DNA of 5,541 nucleotides from Metaruminococcus_A sp900762715 (GCA_048204295.1 DBFBLF010000110.1:1-5541), one strand, 5' to 3'. Shown: positions 1 through 5,541, counted from the stretch's first letter. The notes: generated by a model not told the origin, from the sequence alone. Made by a program: numbers and translations.

Positions 1-9
1 GATGTATGC

Positions 10-46
10 AAAAACGGAACCGCCTTCTGGTAGAAGGCAGTTCCGT
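10..46 (-). terminator. Rho-independent terminator of the five-gene operon
   Basis: Bases 14-28 pair with 32-46 around a three-base loop (29-31). On the minus strand all 15 positions pair, because the one odd position (21 against 39) becomes a G-U wobble; on the plus strand the same position is a C-A mismatch. On the minus strand the stem runs straight into a run of five T (complement of 10-14, the first of them inside the stem). Orientation, stem strength and T-run all fit termination of the leftward operon, about 180 bases after the last stop codon. The plus-strand reading is followed only by a broken T-rich stretch, so bidirectional use is possible but weaker. Confidence 0.9.
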
Positions 47-225
47 CTGTGTTTGTTATTGCACCAAAAAGCAGGGCGGTACTGTTTATACTGTCGGGTA
101 TGCACAGCAGAAAGGGCTTAATCTCATTAATTTAGCAGAGGGAATATACTAATTAAAATAAATATTCCTTATTATACAATTGGTATTTTATACCGGCCCG
201 CGCGCTTTTTTGACTGCCAGCGGTC
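47..225. other. AT-rich 3' untranslated region with small inverted repeats
   Basis: This stretch lies between the last stop codon and the terminator, so it should be transcribed as the 3' end of the operon mRNA. I find no credible gene in it: the short frames on both strands lack ribosome binding sites. Bases 141-147 (GGAATAT) are the inverted complement of 162-168 (ATATTCC), around a 14-base AT loop, and 182-186 pairs with 190-194 (GGTAT/ATACC, three-base loop). A TATAAT hexamer is present on the minus strand (171-176) but no matching -35 is seen. It may be plain spacer or a small mRNA structure. Confidence 0.5.
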
Positions 226-1719
226 TTACCGGCTCTCCACCATAAAAACTTCCCCGTTCCAGTGGACTTCAACCTGAACCGGCCGGTCGCTTTTAACGGT
301 GATGACCGGCCGTTCTTTTTCAGCCCGGGCTTCACAAAGAAGGTCGACGCTTGCATCACCGAAAGGATAATTCTCAATCCCGTGGCGTTCGGTGCGGTTG
401 ATATGCCAGATAATCTTGTAGTTCTGTTCGTCCGTCCGGATGCCGAACACGTATTCAAACAGAATAGCGACCGGCGTCAGCCCCGTCCAGCCGACAAACT
501 TCGGCCGGGAGTGGCTGCCGCGGGTAATCTCTTCGGGGGCGTAATTCTCCCAAAGGGTGCCGGTTTCGTTGTAGACCTGTACGGCGTTCTCCAAATGGTT
601 GACCGCAATTTCATAAGCAAGTTTTTCCTCCCCTACATGGGCAAGCCCTTTGAGGAGCATATAATTGGTCGGCGCCCAAACAGAGCCCCGCCAGTAATCT
701 CCGCCGGGAACGTATCCTTCGGTATCTGCTGAAATTGAGGGGATCAGGTGAGGCCGCCAGAATTCCTTCGGATTTTTCAGGTGAGCAATAAAGGGCTTCA
801 GCCGCTCCGGCGGCACAATGTCGGCCAGCAGCGCCCAGTAGGAGCCAATGGTCTTAACGTGGTTGAGGCTGCCGTCTTTCCACATATCGTAATAGAAGCC
901 GTCTTTGTCATCCCAGAGTTTTTCATTGATAAAGGCGGTCAGGGACGCAATTTCTTCCCGCAGCTCTTCCACGTCGTCCTCCCGGCGGAGCACGCCCGCC
1001 ATCTTGACAAGGTATTTCGCGGAGAGCACCGCCTGGATGCAGGCGTCTACCCAGACCATGTGCCCGTGAGAGAACATGACGTTGTAGCCTGGCTGAAGCC
1101 GCGGCATATTGTCCATCCCGCAGCCCCAGCCGGAGGAATAGTAGGTGCCGTCCGGCCAGGTGCGGTTCTCTTTCATCCAGAGGTGGTAGGCAAGAATGGG
1201 GTCAAAAACCCGCTGCAGCCGCTCCAGGTCTTTTGTTTGTTCAAAATACTGCCACTCGCTCCAGGCCAGGATATTCGGCCCGGTGGAAGAAGGGTCGTAC
1301 ATATGAAAACTCTCGCCCTTTTCTTCTTCCCAAAGCTCGCGGCAGATAAAGCCGTTGGGATATTGCCGGGCGTACATGTTGTCCAGAGATTTTTGAAAAT
1401 TAAAAACCCGGGCGGCGTACCTGCCGTACATGGCGATGAACTCAGTGTCCCACATAAACAGGCAGCCGTTGAAGGCGGTGTCAATAAAATTTGTAATAAA
1501 GCCGGCTTCCGGGTTAGGCCTGCGCAGGTTGCTGAACGCGGTCTTCCAGGCGTAGTCATAACAGGCAACTGCGTCTTCATGGCCGTCCCAAACGGGTTTC
1601 GGCAGACAGCCTCGGTGATCGCAGTAGGCGGGCAGCGGCGCATTCTCCGGCGGCTGGCCGATGAAGGTGTTGTTTTTCACGTAAGGGCATTCGCCGTAGG
1701 TTTGATAAGTAATTCCCAT
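226..1719 (-). CDS. GH63/MGH1-like (alpha/alpha)6-barrel glycoside hydrolase
   Basis: 497 residues. The family hydrolyses glycosidic bonds with inversion, using an Asp acid and a Glu base on an (alpha/alpha)6 barrel. Visible motifs are WDTEF (90-94), the GMDN loop (201-204, with D203 matching the GH63 general acid region), the GGDYWRGSVW block (339-348), LWENYAP (389-395, E391 as likely base) and GWTGL (410-414). About 70 C-terminal residues look like a small beta-rich accessory domain. There is no signal peptide, so it is probably cytoplasmic. The start is set by GGGAGGAG eight bases upstream; an in-frame ATG at 1782 would overlap the preceding gene and lacks such a site. It is last in the operon, 25 bases after the creatininase-like gene. 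It is much shorter than E. coli YgjK, which carries an extra N-terminal domain. The fold call is fairly sure; the sugar specificity is unknown. Confidence 0.82.
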   Translation of the reverse strand: MGITYQTYGECPYVKNNTFIGQPPENAPLPAYCDHRGCLPKPVWDGHEDAVACYDYAWKTAFSNLRRPNPEAGFITNFIDTAFNGCLFMWDTEFIAMYGRYAARVFNFQKSLDNMYARQYPNGFICRELWEEEKGESFHMYDPSSTGPNILAWSEWQYFEQTKDLERLQRVFDPILAYHLWMKENRTWPDGTYYSSGWGCGMDNMPRLQPGYNVMFSHGHMVWVDACIQAVLSAKYLVKMAGVLRREDDVEELREEIASLTAFINEKLWDDKDGFYYDMWKDGSLNHVKTIGSYWALLADIVPPERLKPFIAHLKNPKEFWRPHLIPSISADTEGYVPGGDYWRGSVWAPTNYMLLKGLAHVGEEKLAYEIAVNHLENAVQVYNETGTLWENYAPEEITRGSHSRPKFVGWTGLTPVAILFEYVFGIRTDEQNYKIIWHINRTERHGIENYPFGDASVDLLCEARAEKERPVITVKSDRPVQVEVHWNGEVFMVESR

Positions 1720-1727
1720 CTGTTCTG

Positions 1728-1735
1728 CTCCTCCC
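1728..1735 (-). promoter_or_regulatory. Ribosome binding site of the glycoside hydrolase gene
   Basis: The minus strand reads GGGAGGAG, eight bases before the ATG at 1719. It decides the start in favour of the 497-residue form over the upstream in-frame ATG at 1782. It lies within the 25-base gap after the preceding stop codon. Confidence 0.85.
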
Positions 1736-1744
1736 TGCCGGGGA

Positions 1745-2518
1745 TTACTCTCCCCAGTGGTCCAGCTCCGGCTCTTTTCCATCCAGAATGTCCCGGATAA
1801 CTTTCCCCATCCGCTCCCGGTGGTAATTAATCAGTTTCCAGCCGTTTTCCTCTGTTCCGACCACCCGCGGGTCTTCACCGAACATCCCAAGCGGCCAGCC
1901 CTCTTTGGGCAGGTTTTCCATGTGGACTAACTCCGGGTAAAGAGCCCGGGTAATCATGGTTTCGTTCCCCGCCGCGTGGTCGGACATGTAGCCCTTCATC
2001 CCAGGCTTATCTTTCATATAGCAGGTGATGACCCGAATCCCAAATTTTTCCTCCAGCTCCTTATAATGCTTTTCCACCCAGATGAACGACGGCCCGTGTC
2101 CGTGCATGACGACGAGTTTAAACCCTGCGCGGGCAAGCTGCTTAACAATGGAGAAGATCATTTGAGAAAACAGGTCTTCTTCCATATAGTAGATGCTTCC
2201 CGGCAGCTGCTGGGTCGGGTAAGCCATAAAGCTGTCCGGATCTTTTTCAAACCAGAAGTCCATCCCATACTTTTCACTGCCGTCCGGTTCCACCTTTTTG
2301 GCGTCCGGCGCGCAGAAAAGCATTGGCAGAACAATACCGCCCACATCCTCCGCCAGCATTCCGAACAGCTCCTCTGACTGGATGCCGTCCGCCCCGAGCG
2401 GCAAGTGCTCCCCGTGCCATTCTATGGTGCCGAGGGGAAGATAGGCGACCGGGGCTTCGGCGAGTCTTTTTTTGAACATGCCGGGGATGATGTATTTGTA
2501 CTGTACTTCTTTTTTCAT
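1745..2518 (-). CDS. Creatininase-family metal-dependent amidohydrolase
   Basis: 257 residues, close to the usual length of the family (creatininase, the formamide hydrolase ArfB, the mycofactocin peptidase MftE), which hydrolyses C-N amide bonds with one or two divalent metals. The N-terminal signature LGTIEWHGEHLPLGAD (29-44) supplies E33, H35 and D44, matching creatininase ligands E34, H36 and D45. HGHGPS (139-144) corresponds to the usual NGHGGN, with H141 as metal ligand, and DHAAGNET (180-187) supplies H181 and E186. The first Asn of NGHGGN is His here and the last is Ser. A TTG further upstream (2560) lies inside the previous gene and is not favoured; ATG at 2518 has AGAGGA ten bases upstream. 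No signal peptide is seen. Family membership is secure; the substrate is not, and creatinine itself is unlikely in an operon of esterases and a glycosidase. Confidence 0.85.
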   Translation of the reverse strand: MKKEVQYKYIIPGMFKKRLAEAPVAYLPLGTIEWHGEHLPLGADGIQSEELFGMLAEDVGGIVLPMLFCAPDAKKVEPDGSEKYGMDFWFEKDPDSFMAYPTQQLPGSIYYMEEDLFSQMIFSIVKQLARAGFKLVVMHGHGPSFIWVEKHYKELEEKFGIRVITCYMKDKPGMKGYMSDHAAGNETMITRALYPELVHMENLPKEGWPLGMFGEDPRVVGTEENGWKLINYHRERMGKVIRDILDGKEPELDHWGE

Positions 2519-2523
2519 TACAA

Positions 2524-3483
2524 TCAATTCCTCTCTATTCCCATTATATCCTTGAGCCAATCGGTAACCCGCATCATATTGTCAATGCTTTCAAAAACAA
2601 AGCTGCCGTGGCCCTGGTTATGCAAAAGGTCAAGCGTAACGTTTTCCTCCCCGATTACAGCGGAAAGAGCCCTGTCAAAATCGACCGACTGCAGGTAGGG
2701 GACAAGCGGGTCTTTGGTGCCGTGCTGGATCAGGAAAGGCGGGCAGTCCTTTGTGATATAGGTTGCAGGGGAAAATTCGGCGGCTTTTGCCGGATATTCC
2801 TCCTCTGTACAGGCAAAAAGCGCTTTTTTATGTTCGGAAAATTCGGGGCCGGCCTGCTGTGCGTCGGTATAAACGCCCAGCTTTTCAAAATCCTTTGCCG
2901 TACGGTCAAGCCAGATCGGGCCGTACCAGTCTACAACCGCCTGAAGCGATTCGTCGACGTCCGGGTTGCCGAGGGAAAGGTCGGTCAATTCCGGCCGGTT
3001 TGCGGAAGTTCCCGCAAGGGCTGCCAGATGGCCGCCCGCCGAACCGCCGAACGCGGCAATGCGGTTCGGATCGAGGTTGTATTCCGCGGCGTTTGCCCGT
3101 AAAAACCGGATGGCGGCCTTAACGTCGTGAATCTGAGCCGGATGAGGATGCTTGGGAATTAATCGGTACCGGATGGAGGCCACCGCAAAGCCCATCTGCA
3201 CCGCTTTAAATGCACTGTGAACTTCTAGATAGTCCTTGTCCCCCTCGCGCCAACCACCGCCATGGATTGCAAGGAGAACCGGAAAAGGGCCTTCCCCTTC
3301 GTTCGGCAGGTAGATATCCATCAGTTCGTCGTCAAGCGGGCCGTAAGGAACGTCGAGCCATTTCCGGTTGATCCCCGAGTGGTCGATTACAATTTTAAGC
3401 TGCGCCTCCATTTCCGCACTAAGCGGAACGTTGACGGTCACCGGTCCATTGACTGTCTGAAAGGTCTGTTTTTTCCTTGGCAT
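2524..3483 (-). CDS. Alpha/beta hydrolase, BD-FAE-like esterase (third copy)
   Basis: 319 residues. The enzyme should hydrolyse carboxylic esters, plausibly acetyl or other acyl groups on sugars, in the cytoplasm. It has the oxyanion-hole motif HGGGW (74-78), the nucleophile elbow GGSAGG (146-151, S148), the acid D258 in GTKDPLVP and the base H292 in QGHGS. The block HPHPAQIHDVKAAIRF (112-127) is typical of this group. It aligns with its upstream neighbour without a gap at about 69% identity (217 of 315 by hand count), so the two arose by tandem duplication. Identity falls to zero at residues 211-220. Start: ATG with GGGGGAG six bases upstream, the run abutting the neighbour's stop codon. Its own final codons contain the next gene's ribosome binding site. 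The exact ester substrate is unknown. Confidence 0.88.
   Translation of the reverse strand: MPRKKQTFQTVNGPVTVNVPLSAEMEAQLKIVIDHSGINRKWLDVPYGPLDDELMDIYLPNEGEGPFPVLLAIHGGGWREGDKDYLEVHSAFKAVQMGFAVASIRYRLIPKHPHPAQIHDVKAAIRFLRANAAEYNLDPNRIAAFGGSAGGHLAALAGTSANRPELTDLSLGNPDVDESLQAVVDWYGPIWLDRTAKDFEKLGVYTDAQQAGPEFSEHKKALFACTEEEYPAKAAEFSPATYITKDCPPFLIQHGTKDPLVPYLQSVDFDRALSAVIGEENVTLDLLHNQGHGSFVFESIDNMMRVTDWLKDIMGIERN
2529..2534 (-). promoter_or_regulatory. Ribosome binding site of the creatininase-family gene, inside the preceding gene
   Basis: AGAGGA on the minus strand lies within the Glu, Arg and Asn codons that end the esterase, just before its TGA (2524-2526), and ten bases ahead of the ATG at 2518. 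Only five bases separate stop and start, so the two genes are probably translationally coupled. Confidence 0.7.
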
Positions 3484-3906
3484 GATAGACTCCCCCTTAT
3501 TTCATAACTTTCCGGAGCCAGTCGGTAATCCGTTTTACGTTGTCGAAGCTCTCATATACAAGGCTTCCGTGCCCTTGCCCATGAACCAGGTCAAGGGTGA
3601 CTTTTTCCTCGCCGATTACAGCAGAAAGCGCTTTGTCAAAGTCAACTGACTGCAGGTAGGGGACAACCGGATCGGCGGTTCCGTGCTGGATTAAGAAGGG
3701 CGGGCAATCTTTTGTGATATAGGACGCCGGTGAAAATCCCACCGCGCGCTCCGGTATTTCTTCCGGCGTACACTGCAGCAGCCCGCAAAGGCGATCGTTA
3801 CGGGAAGTCGGCATCTGTGCTTCGTCAGTAATTACGCCAAGCGTTTCAAAATCTTTGGCAAAACGGTCAATCCAAATGGGGCCGTACCAGTCTACAACCG
3901 CCTGAA
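2918..3906. repeat. 28-base exact repeat shared by the second and third esterase genes
   Basis: Bases 2918-2945 are identical to 3879-3906, an offset of 961, the same as the distance between the two start codons. The repeat covers the codons for the conserved QAVVDWYGP block. It is a product of the tandem duplication, kept identical by selection, recency or gene conversion. Confidence 0.75.
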
Positions 3907-4009
3907 CCGATTCGTCGGTATCCGGGTTGCCGAGGGAACGGTCGGTCAACTCCGGAATATTTGGTGCAGTTCCGGCGAGAGCTGCCAGATGGCCGCCCGC
4001 CGAACCGCC
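3020..4009. repeat. 29-base exact repeat over the nucleophile-elbow codons
   Basis: Bases 3020-3048 equal 3981-4009, again at an offset of 961. The tract encodes the GGSAGGHLAA region with the catalytic Ser, in the second and third esterase genes. It is silent-site identity in a pair of genes that elsewhere differ at many third positions. Confidence 0.75.
3490..3496 (-). promoter_or_regulatory. Ribosome binding site of the third esterase gene
   Basis: GGGGGAG on the minus strand begins immediately after the TAA (3497-3499) of the second esterase and ends six bases before the ATG at 3483. The 13-base gap therefore consists of little more than the ribosome binding site. Confidence 0.8.
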
Positions 4010-4444
4010 CCAGGTCGCAATCCGGTTGGGGTCAAATCCATACTGTCCGGCATTTGCCCGGACAAAGCGGATGGCGGCTTTAACATCCTGAATCTGCGCC
4101 GGATGCGGGTGTTCCGGCCCAAGCCGGTAGTTGATGGACGCAACGGCAAAACCATAGGCAACCGACTTGATCCCGCCGTTCGGCTCCCAATAGGTTTTAT
4201 CGCCGTCACACCAACCGCCGCCGTGGATCATAATGATTACGGGAAAAGGGCCCTCGCCTTCGTTCGGCAGGTAAATGTCCATTGTCTCCTCGGGATGCGG
4301 CCCGTAAGAGACGTCTAAAAACTTCCGTTTAATCCAGGAGCGGTCAACCTGGACGCGGAGGGTATTCTGAAAATCGATGCTGATGGGGGCATAGGCCGTA
4401 ACCGGCCCGTTAATTGTTTGAAATGTCTGTTTTTTTCTTGGCAT
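3497..4444 (-). CDS. Alpha/beta hydrolase, BD-FAE-like esterase (second copy)
   Basis: 315 residues, a close tandem paralogue of the next gene and a more distant one of the previous gene. HGGGW (74-78) forms the oxyanion hole; S148 in GGSAGG, D258 in GTADPVVP and H292 in QGHGS form the triad. Numbering is identical to the third copy because there is no gap. The first ten residues (MPRKKQTFQT) are the same in both although several codons differ at the third base, so that start segment is held by selection. Positions 206-220 and 84-98 are strongly changed, and these probably line the substrate pocket. ATG at 4444 has GGGAGGA seven bases upstream. No signal peptide is visible, so action is probably intracellular on acylated oligosaccharides or glycosides. 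Specificity is not readable from the sequence. Confidence 0.88.
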   Translation of the reverse strand: MPRKKQTFQTINGPVTAYAPISIDFQNTLRVQVDRSWIKRKFLDVSYGPHPEETMDIYLPNEGEGPFPVIIMIHGGGWCDGDKTYWEPNGGIKSVAYGFAVASINYRLGPEHPHPAQIQDVKAAIRFVRANAGQYGFDPNRIATWGGSAGGHLAALAGTAPNIPELTDRSLGNPDTDESVQAVVDWYGPIWIDRFAKDFETLGVITDEAQMPTSRNDRLCGLLQCTPEEIPERAVGFSPASYITKDCPPFLIQHGTADPVVPYLQSVDFDKALSAVIGEEKVTLDLVHGQGHGSLVYESFDNVKRITDWLRKVMK

Positions 4445-4451
4445 ACTGGTT

Positions 4452-4458
4452 TCCTCCC
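4452..4458 (-). promoter_or_regulatory. Ribosome binding site of the second esterase gene
   Basis: GGGAGGA on the minus strand, seven bases before the ATG at 4444. It lies in the 43-base AT-rich gap after the first esterase, the longest gap in the operon. I see no convincing promoter or terminator in that gap. Confidence 0.8.
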
Positions 4459-4487
4459 GTTATAGAATCTGTTAATGATGTAAAAAT

Positions 4488-5402
4488 TTACTTTAAATAT
4501 TGATCCAGGAAGCGGAAGACGCGTTTCAGGTTTTCTTCCGAGCCGAAGGCGTCCCCTCCGTGTTCAGCCCCCTCTAAAATATCCAGCTCCACCTTTTCCG
4601 GGCCGATGACCGCTTTCAGCGCCGCGGCAAAATCGGTTGCCTGTTCCAGCGGCACCAGGTCATCCCGGGTTCCGTGTTGGATTAAGAAAGGCGGGCAGTC
4701 CGCCGTGATATAATTGCTGGCGCAGAATTCGCGGAACTTCTCCGGGAGCTCTTCATTCGTACAGCTGAAAAGCTGGCGGTGAAGGGCATGCGGGTCAGCC
4801 GCAAAGGACGCCCGCCGCGGGAAAACACCCGGCTTTGCAAACTGTTCATCCGTTTTGCTGAAGTCGATCCCGCCGTACCAGTCGACTACGGCCGCTACCT
4901 CTTCTGTCTGTTCAGGGTTCCCCATGCTCCGGTCGGTGAGGAGTTCCCTGCCGCCCGTCGTTCCCGCAAGGCTTGCGAGACAGGCCCCGGCCGAACCGCC
5001 CCAGAGGGCAATTTTATCCGGGAGAAGGCCATACTCTGCGGCGTGGGCCTTGACGAACCGGATGGCCGCCTTGACGTCGTGAATCTGTGCCGGGTGCGGC
5101 GCTTGCTGGGAATAGCGGTAGTTCATGGAAACGACGGCGTAACCATAATCCAACGCCTTGACAACCGCCTTGAATTCGCCGTAGGTCTTGTCGCCGGAGC
5201 GGAACCCGCCGCCGTAGATGCAAAAGGCGACCGGGAACGGGCCGGTTTCTCCGTTGGGATGGTAAATATCCAGTACCTGACGCTCATGATGCGCGCCGCT
5301 GATATAAGGAATGTCAAGCCACTTTTTTTGGATGTAGTCGGTATTCAAAGGGATTTCGCGCGGGTCGCGTTTCTTTTCAGGGTCGGCGGTAAATGCGGGC
5401 AT
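4488..5402 (-). CDS. Alpha/beta hydrolase, BD-FAE-like esterase (first copy)
   Basis: 304 residues. It is the first gene of the operon and the most diverged of the three esterases. The triad is S137 (GGSAGA, 135-140), D247 (GTRDDLVP) and H281 (AEHGG). The oxyanion motif reads YGGGF (63-67) where both paralogues have HGGGW, and the nucleophile elbow ends in Ala rather than Gly. It shares PHPAQIHDVKAAIRF (102-116) and AVVDWYG (171-177) with them but lacks their MPRKKQTFQT N-terminal segment. Start: ATG at 5402 has AAAGGA eight bases upstream. The in-frame ATG at 5411 overlaps that site and is too close to use it, and the frame's longer extension to a TTG at 5525 runs back through the promoter. 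No signal peptide is seen. Likely a cytoplasmic esterase acting on an acylated sugar; the substrate is unknown. Confidence 0.86.
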   Translation of the reverse strand: MPAFTADPEKKRDPREIPLNTDYIQKKWLDIPYISGAHHERQVLDIYHPNGETGPFPVAFCIYGGGFRSGDKTYGEFKAVVKALDYGYAVVSMNYRYSQQAPHPAQIHDVKAAIRFVKAHAAEYGLLPDKIALWGGSAGACLASLAGTTGGRELLTDRSMGNPEQTEEVAAVVDWYGGIDFSKTDEQFAKPGVFPRRASFAADPHALHRQLFSCTNEELPEKFREFCASNYITADCPPFLIQHGTRDDLVPLEQATDFAAALKAVIGPEKVELDILEGAEHGGDAFGSEENLKRVFRFLDQYLK

Positions 5403-5410
5403 GTCATTCA

Positions 5411-5416
5411 TCCTTT
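5411..5416 (-). promoter_or_regulatory. Ribosome binding site deciding the start of the first esterase gene
   Basis: AAAGGA on the minus strand, eight bases before ATG 5402. A second in-frame ATG (5409-5411) begins with the last A of this site, so it cannot use it. The site therefore supports the shorter, 304-residue protein. Confidence 0.7.
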
Positions 5417-5424
5417 CTGGTTGA

Positions 5425-5453
5425 TGGTTTTCATATGGCTTTCTGGTTTTCAT
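5425..5453 (-). repeat. Two 10-base direct repeats at the predicted transcription start
   Basis: TGGTTTTCAT occurs at 5425-5434 and 5444-5453 (ATGAAAACCA on the minus strand), 19 bases apart start to start. A flanking CTTTCTGG also recurs, at 5413-5420 and 5439-5446. The right copy touches the -10 hexamer and the predicted start of transcription lies within it, which is where a repressor would act. The repeats are seen; the operator role is inferred. Confidence 0.5.
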
Positions 5454-5480
5454 TCTAGCACAACCGCAGTGGCGGCGCAA
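5452..5480 (-). promoter_or_regulatory. Probable sigma-A promoter of the operon
   Basis: On the minus strand the -10 is TAGAAT (5452-5457), preceded by TGC, an extended -10 element. A -35-like TTGCGC (5475-5480) sits exactly 17 bases upstream. The -35 matches consensus at only its first three positions, so the extended -10 would carry much of the strength. The predicted start of transcription is near 5445, giving a leader of about 43 bases before the first ATG. A perfect TTGACA further upstream (5520-5525) has no -10 at a workable distance. Confidence 0.6.
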
Positions 5481-5541
5481 CTGATCTGTTTTTCTTTTTC
5501 GGCTAAGTTCGGCGGTAAATGTCAAGTTTATGTAAAATTAG

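Larger units (their letters stand above)
5383..5521. repeat. Exact 13-base repeat pair flanking the promoter
   Basis: TCGGCGGTAAATG occurs at 5383-5395, inside the first codons of the first esterase, and at 5509-5521, upstream of the promoter. The copies are 126 bases apart, which is both 42 codons in the same frame and about 12 helical turns. On the minus strand both read as Phe-Thr-Ala followed by Asp or Glu. They may be paired protein-binding sites or the trace of a short duplication of the gene's 5' end. Confidence 0.45.

Noticed and set aside
58..118. A small plus-strand gene or promoter in the left spacer (TTGCAC and TATACT, ATG at 100)
   Set aside because: The spacing between the hexamers is 22 bases, the frame is 11 codons long and there is no ribosome binding site.
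171..176. A TATAAT promoter element on the minus strand after the last gene
   Set aside because: No -35 hexamer is found at 16-18 bases, and the surrounding AT-rich sequence makes a chance match likely.
1720..1782. A longer glycosidase starting at the ATG at 1782
   Set aside because: The extension overlaps the end of the creatininase-like gene and looks unlike protein, while the ATG at 1719 has an excellent ribosome binding site.
748..1800. A 350-codon open frame on the plus strand opposite the glycosidase gene
   Set aside because: It starts at GTG without a ribosome binding site, encodes no recognisable domain, and lies antisense to a well-supported gene; it is a by-product of GC-rich codons on the other strand.
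4445..4487. An internal promoter in the 43-base gap before the second esterase (TTTACA and TATAAC are present)
   Set aside because: The hexamers are only 14 bases apart and the TATAAC lies one base from the ribosome binding site, so transcription would start too late.
5421..5434. A CcpA catabolite-control (cre) site in the operon leader
   Set aside because: The minus strand has TGAAAACC at this spot, but the central CG and the right half of the consensus do not match.
5403..5525. A longer first esterase starting from TTG 5525 or ATG 5453 or 5411
   Set aside because: The first two lie upstream of the predicted transcript start, and the third overlaps the ribosome binding site that serves the ATG at 5402.

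Overview
The window holds one compact operon, read entirely on the minus strand (right to left). It has five complete genes, a plausible promoter at its right end (about 5452-5480) and a strong rho-independent terminator at its left end (about 10-46). Every gene has a purine-rich Shine-Dalgarno sequence (GGGAGGAG, GGGGGAG and similar), gaps between genes are 5-43 bases, and the coding DNA is moderately GC-rich while the spacers are AT-rich. This suits a Firmicute, perhaps a gut Clostridia member. That placement is an inference from style and protein flavour, not from a marker gene.

In transcription order: (1) 5402-4488, an alpha/beta hydrolase of the BD-FAE/HSL esterase type; (2) 4444-3497, a second such hydrolase; (3) 3483-2524, a third, about 69% identical to the second by hand count with no gap across 315 residues; (4) 2518-1745, a creatininase-family metal-dependent amidohydrolase; (5) 1719-226, a cytoplasmic (alpha/alpha)6-barrel glycoside hydrolase resembling GH63/MGH1-like enzymes. 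I see no signal peptide or membrane segment in any of the five, so all probably act in the cytoplasm on something already imported. No transporter or regulator lies in the window.

The likely theme is stepwise dismantling of a decorated (acylated, possibly amide-bearing) sugar or glycoside: three esterases of differing specificity remove acyl groups, the glycosidase cleaves the glycosidic bond, and the creatininase-like enzyme opens an amide or similar C-N bond. The combination is coherent, but I do not recognise it as a named system and the substrate cannot be read from the sequence.

Non-coding features worth notice are a pair of 10-base direct repeats at the predicted transcription start, a pair of exact 13-base repeats 126 bases apart flanking the promoter, and a 179-base AT-rich 3' region (47-225) containing a small inverted repeat. 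No RNA gene, CRISPR array, insertion sequence or attachment site was seen.
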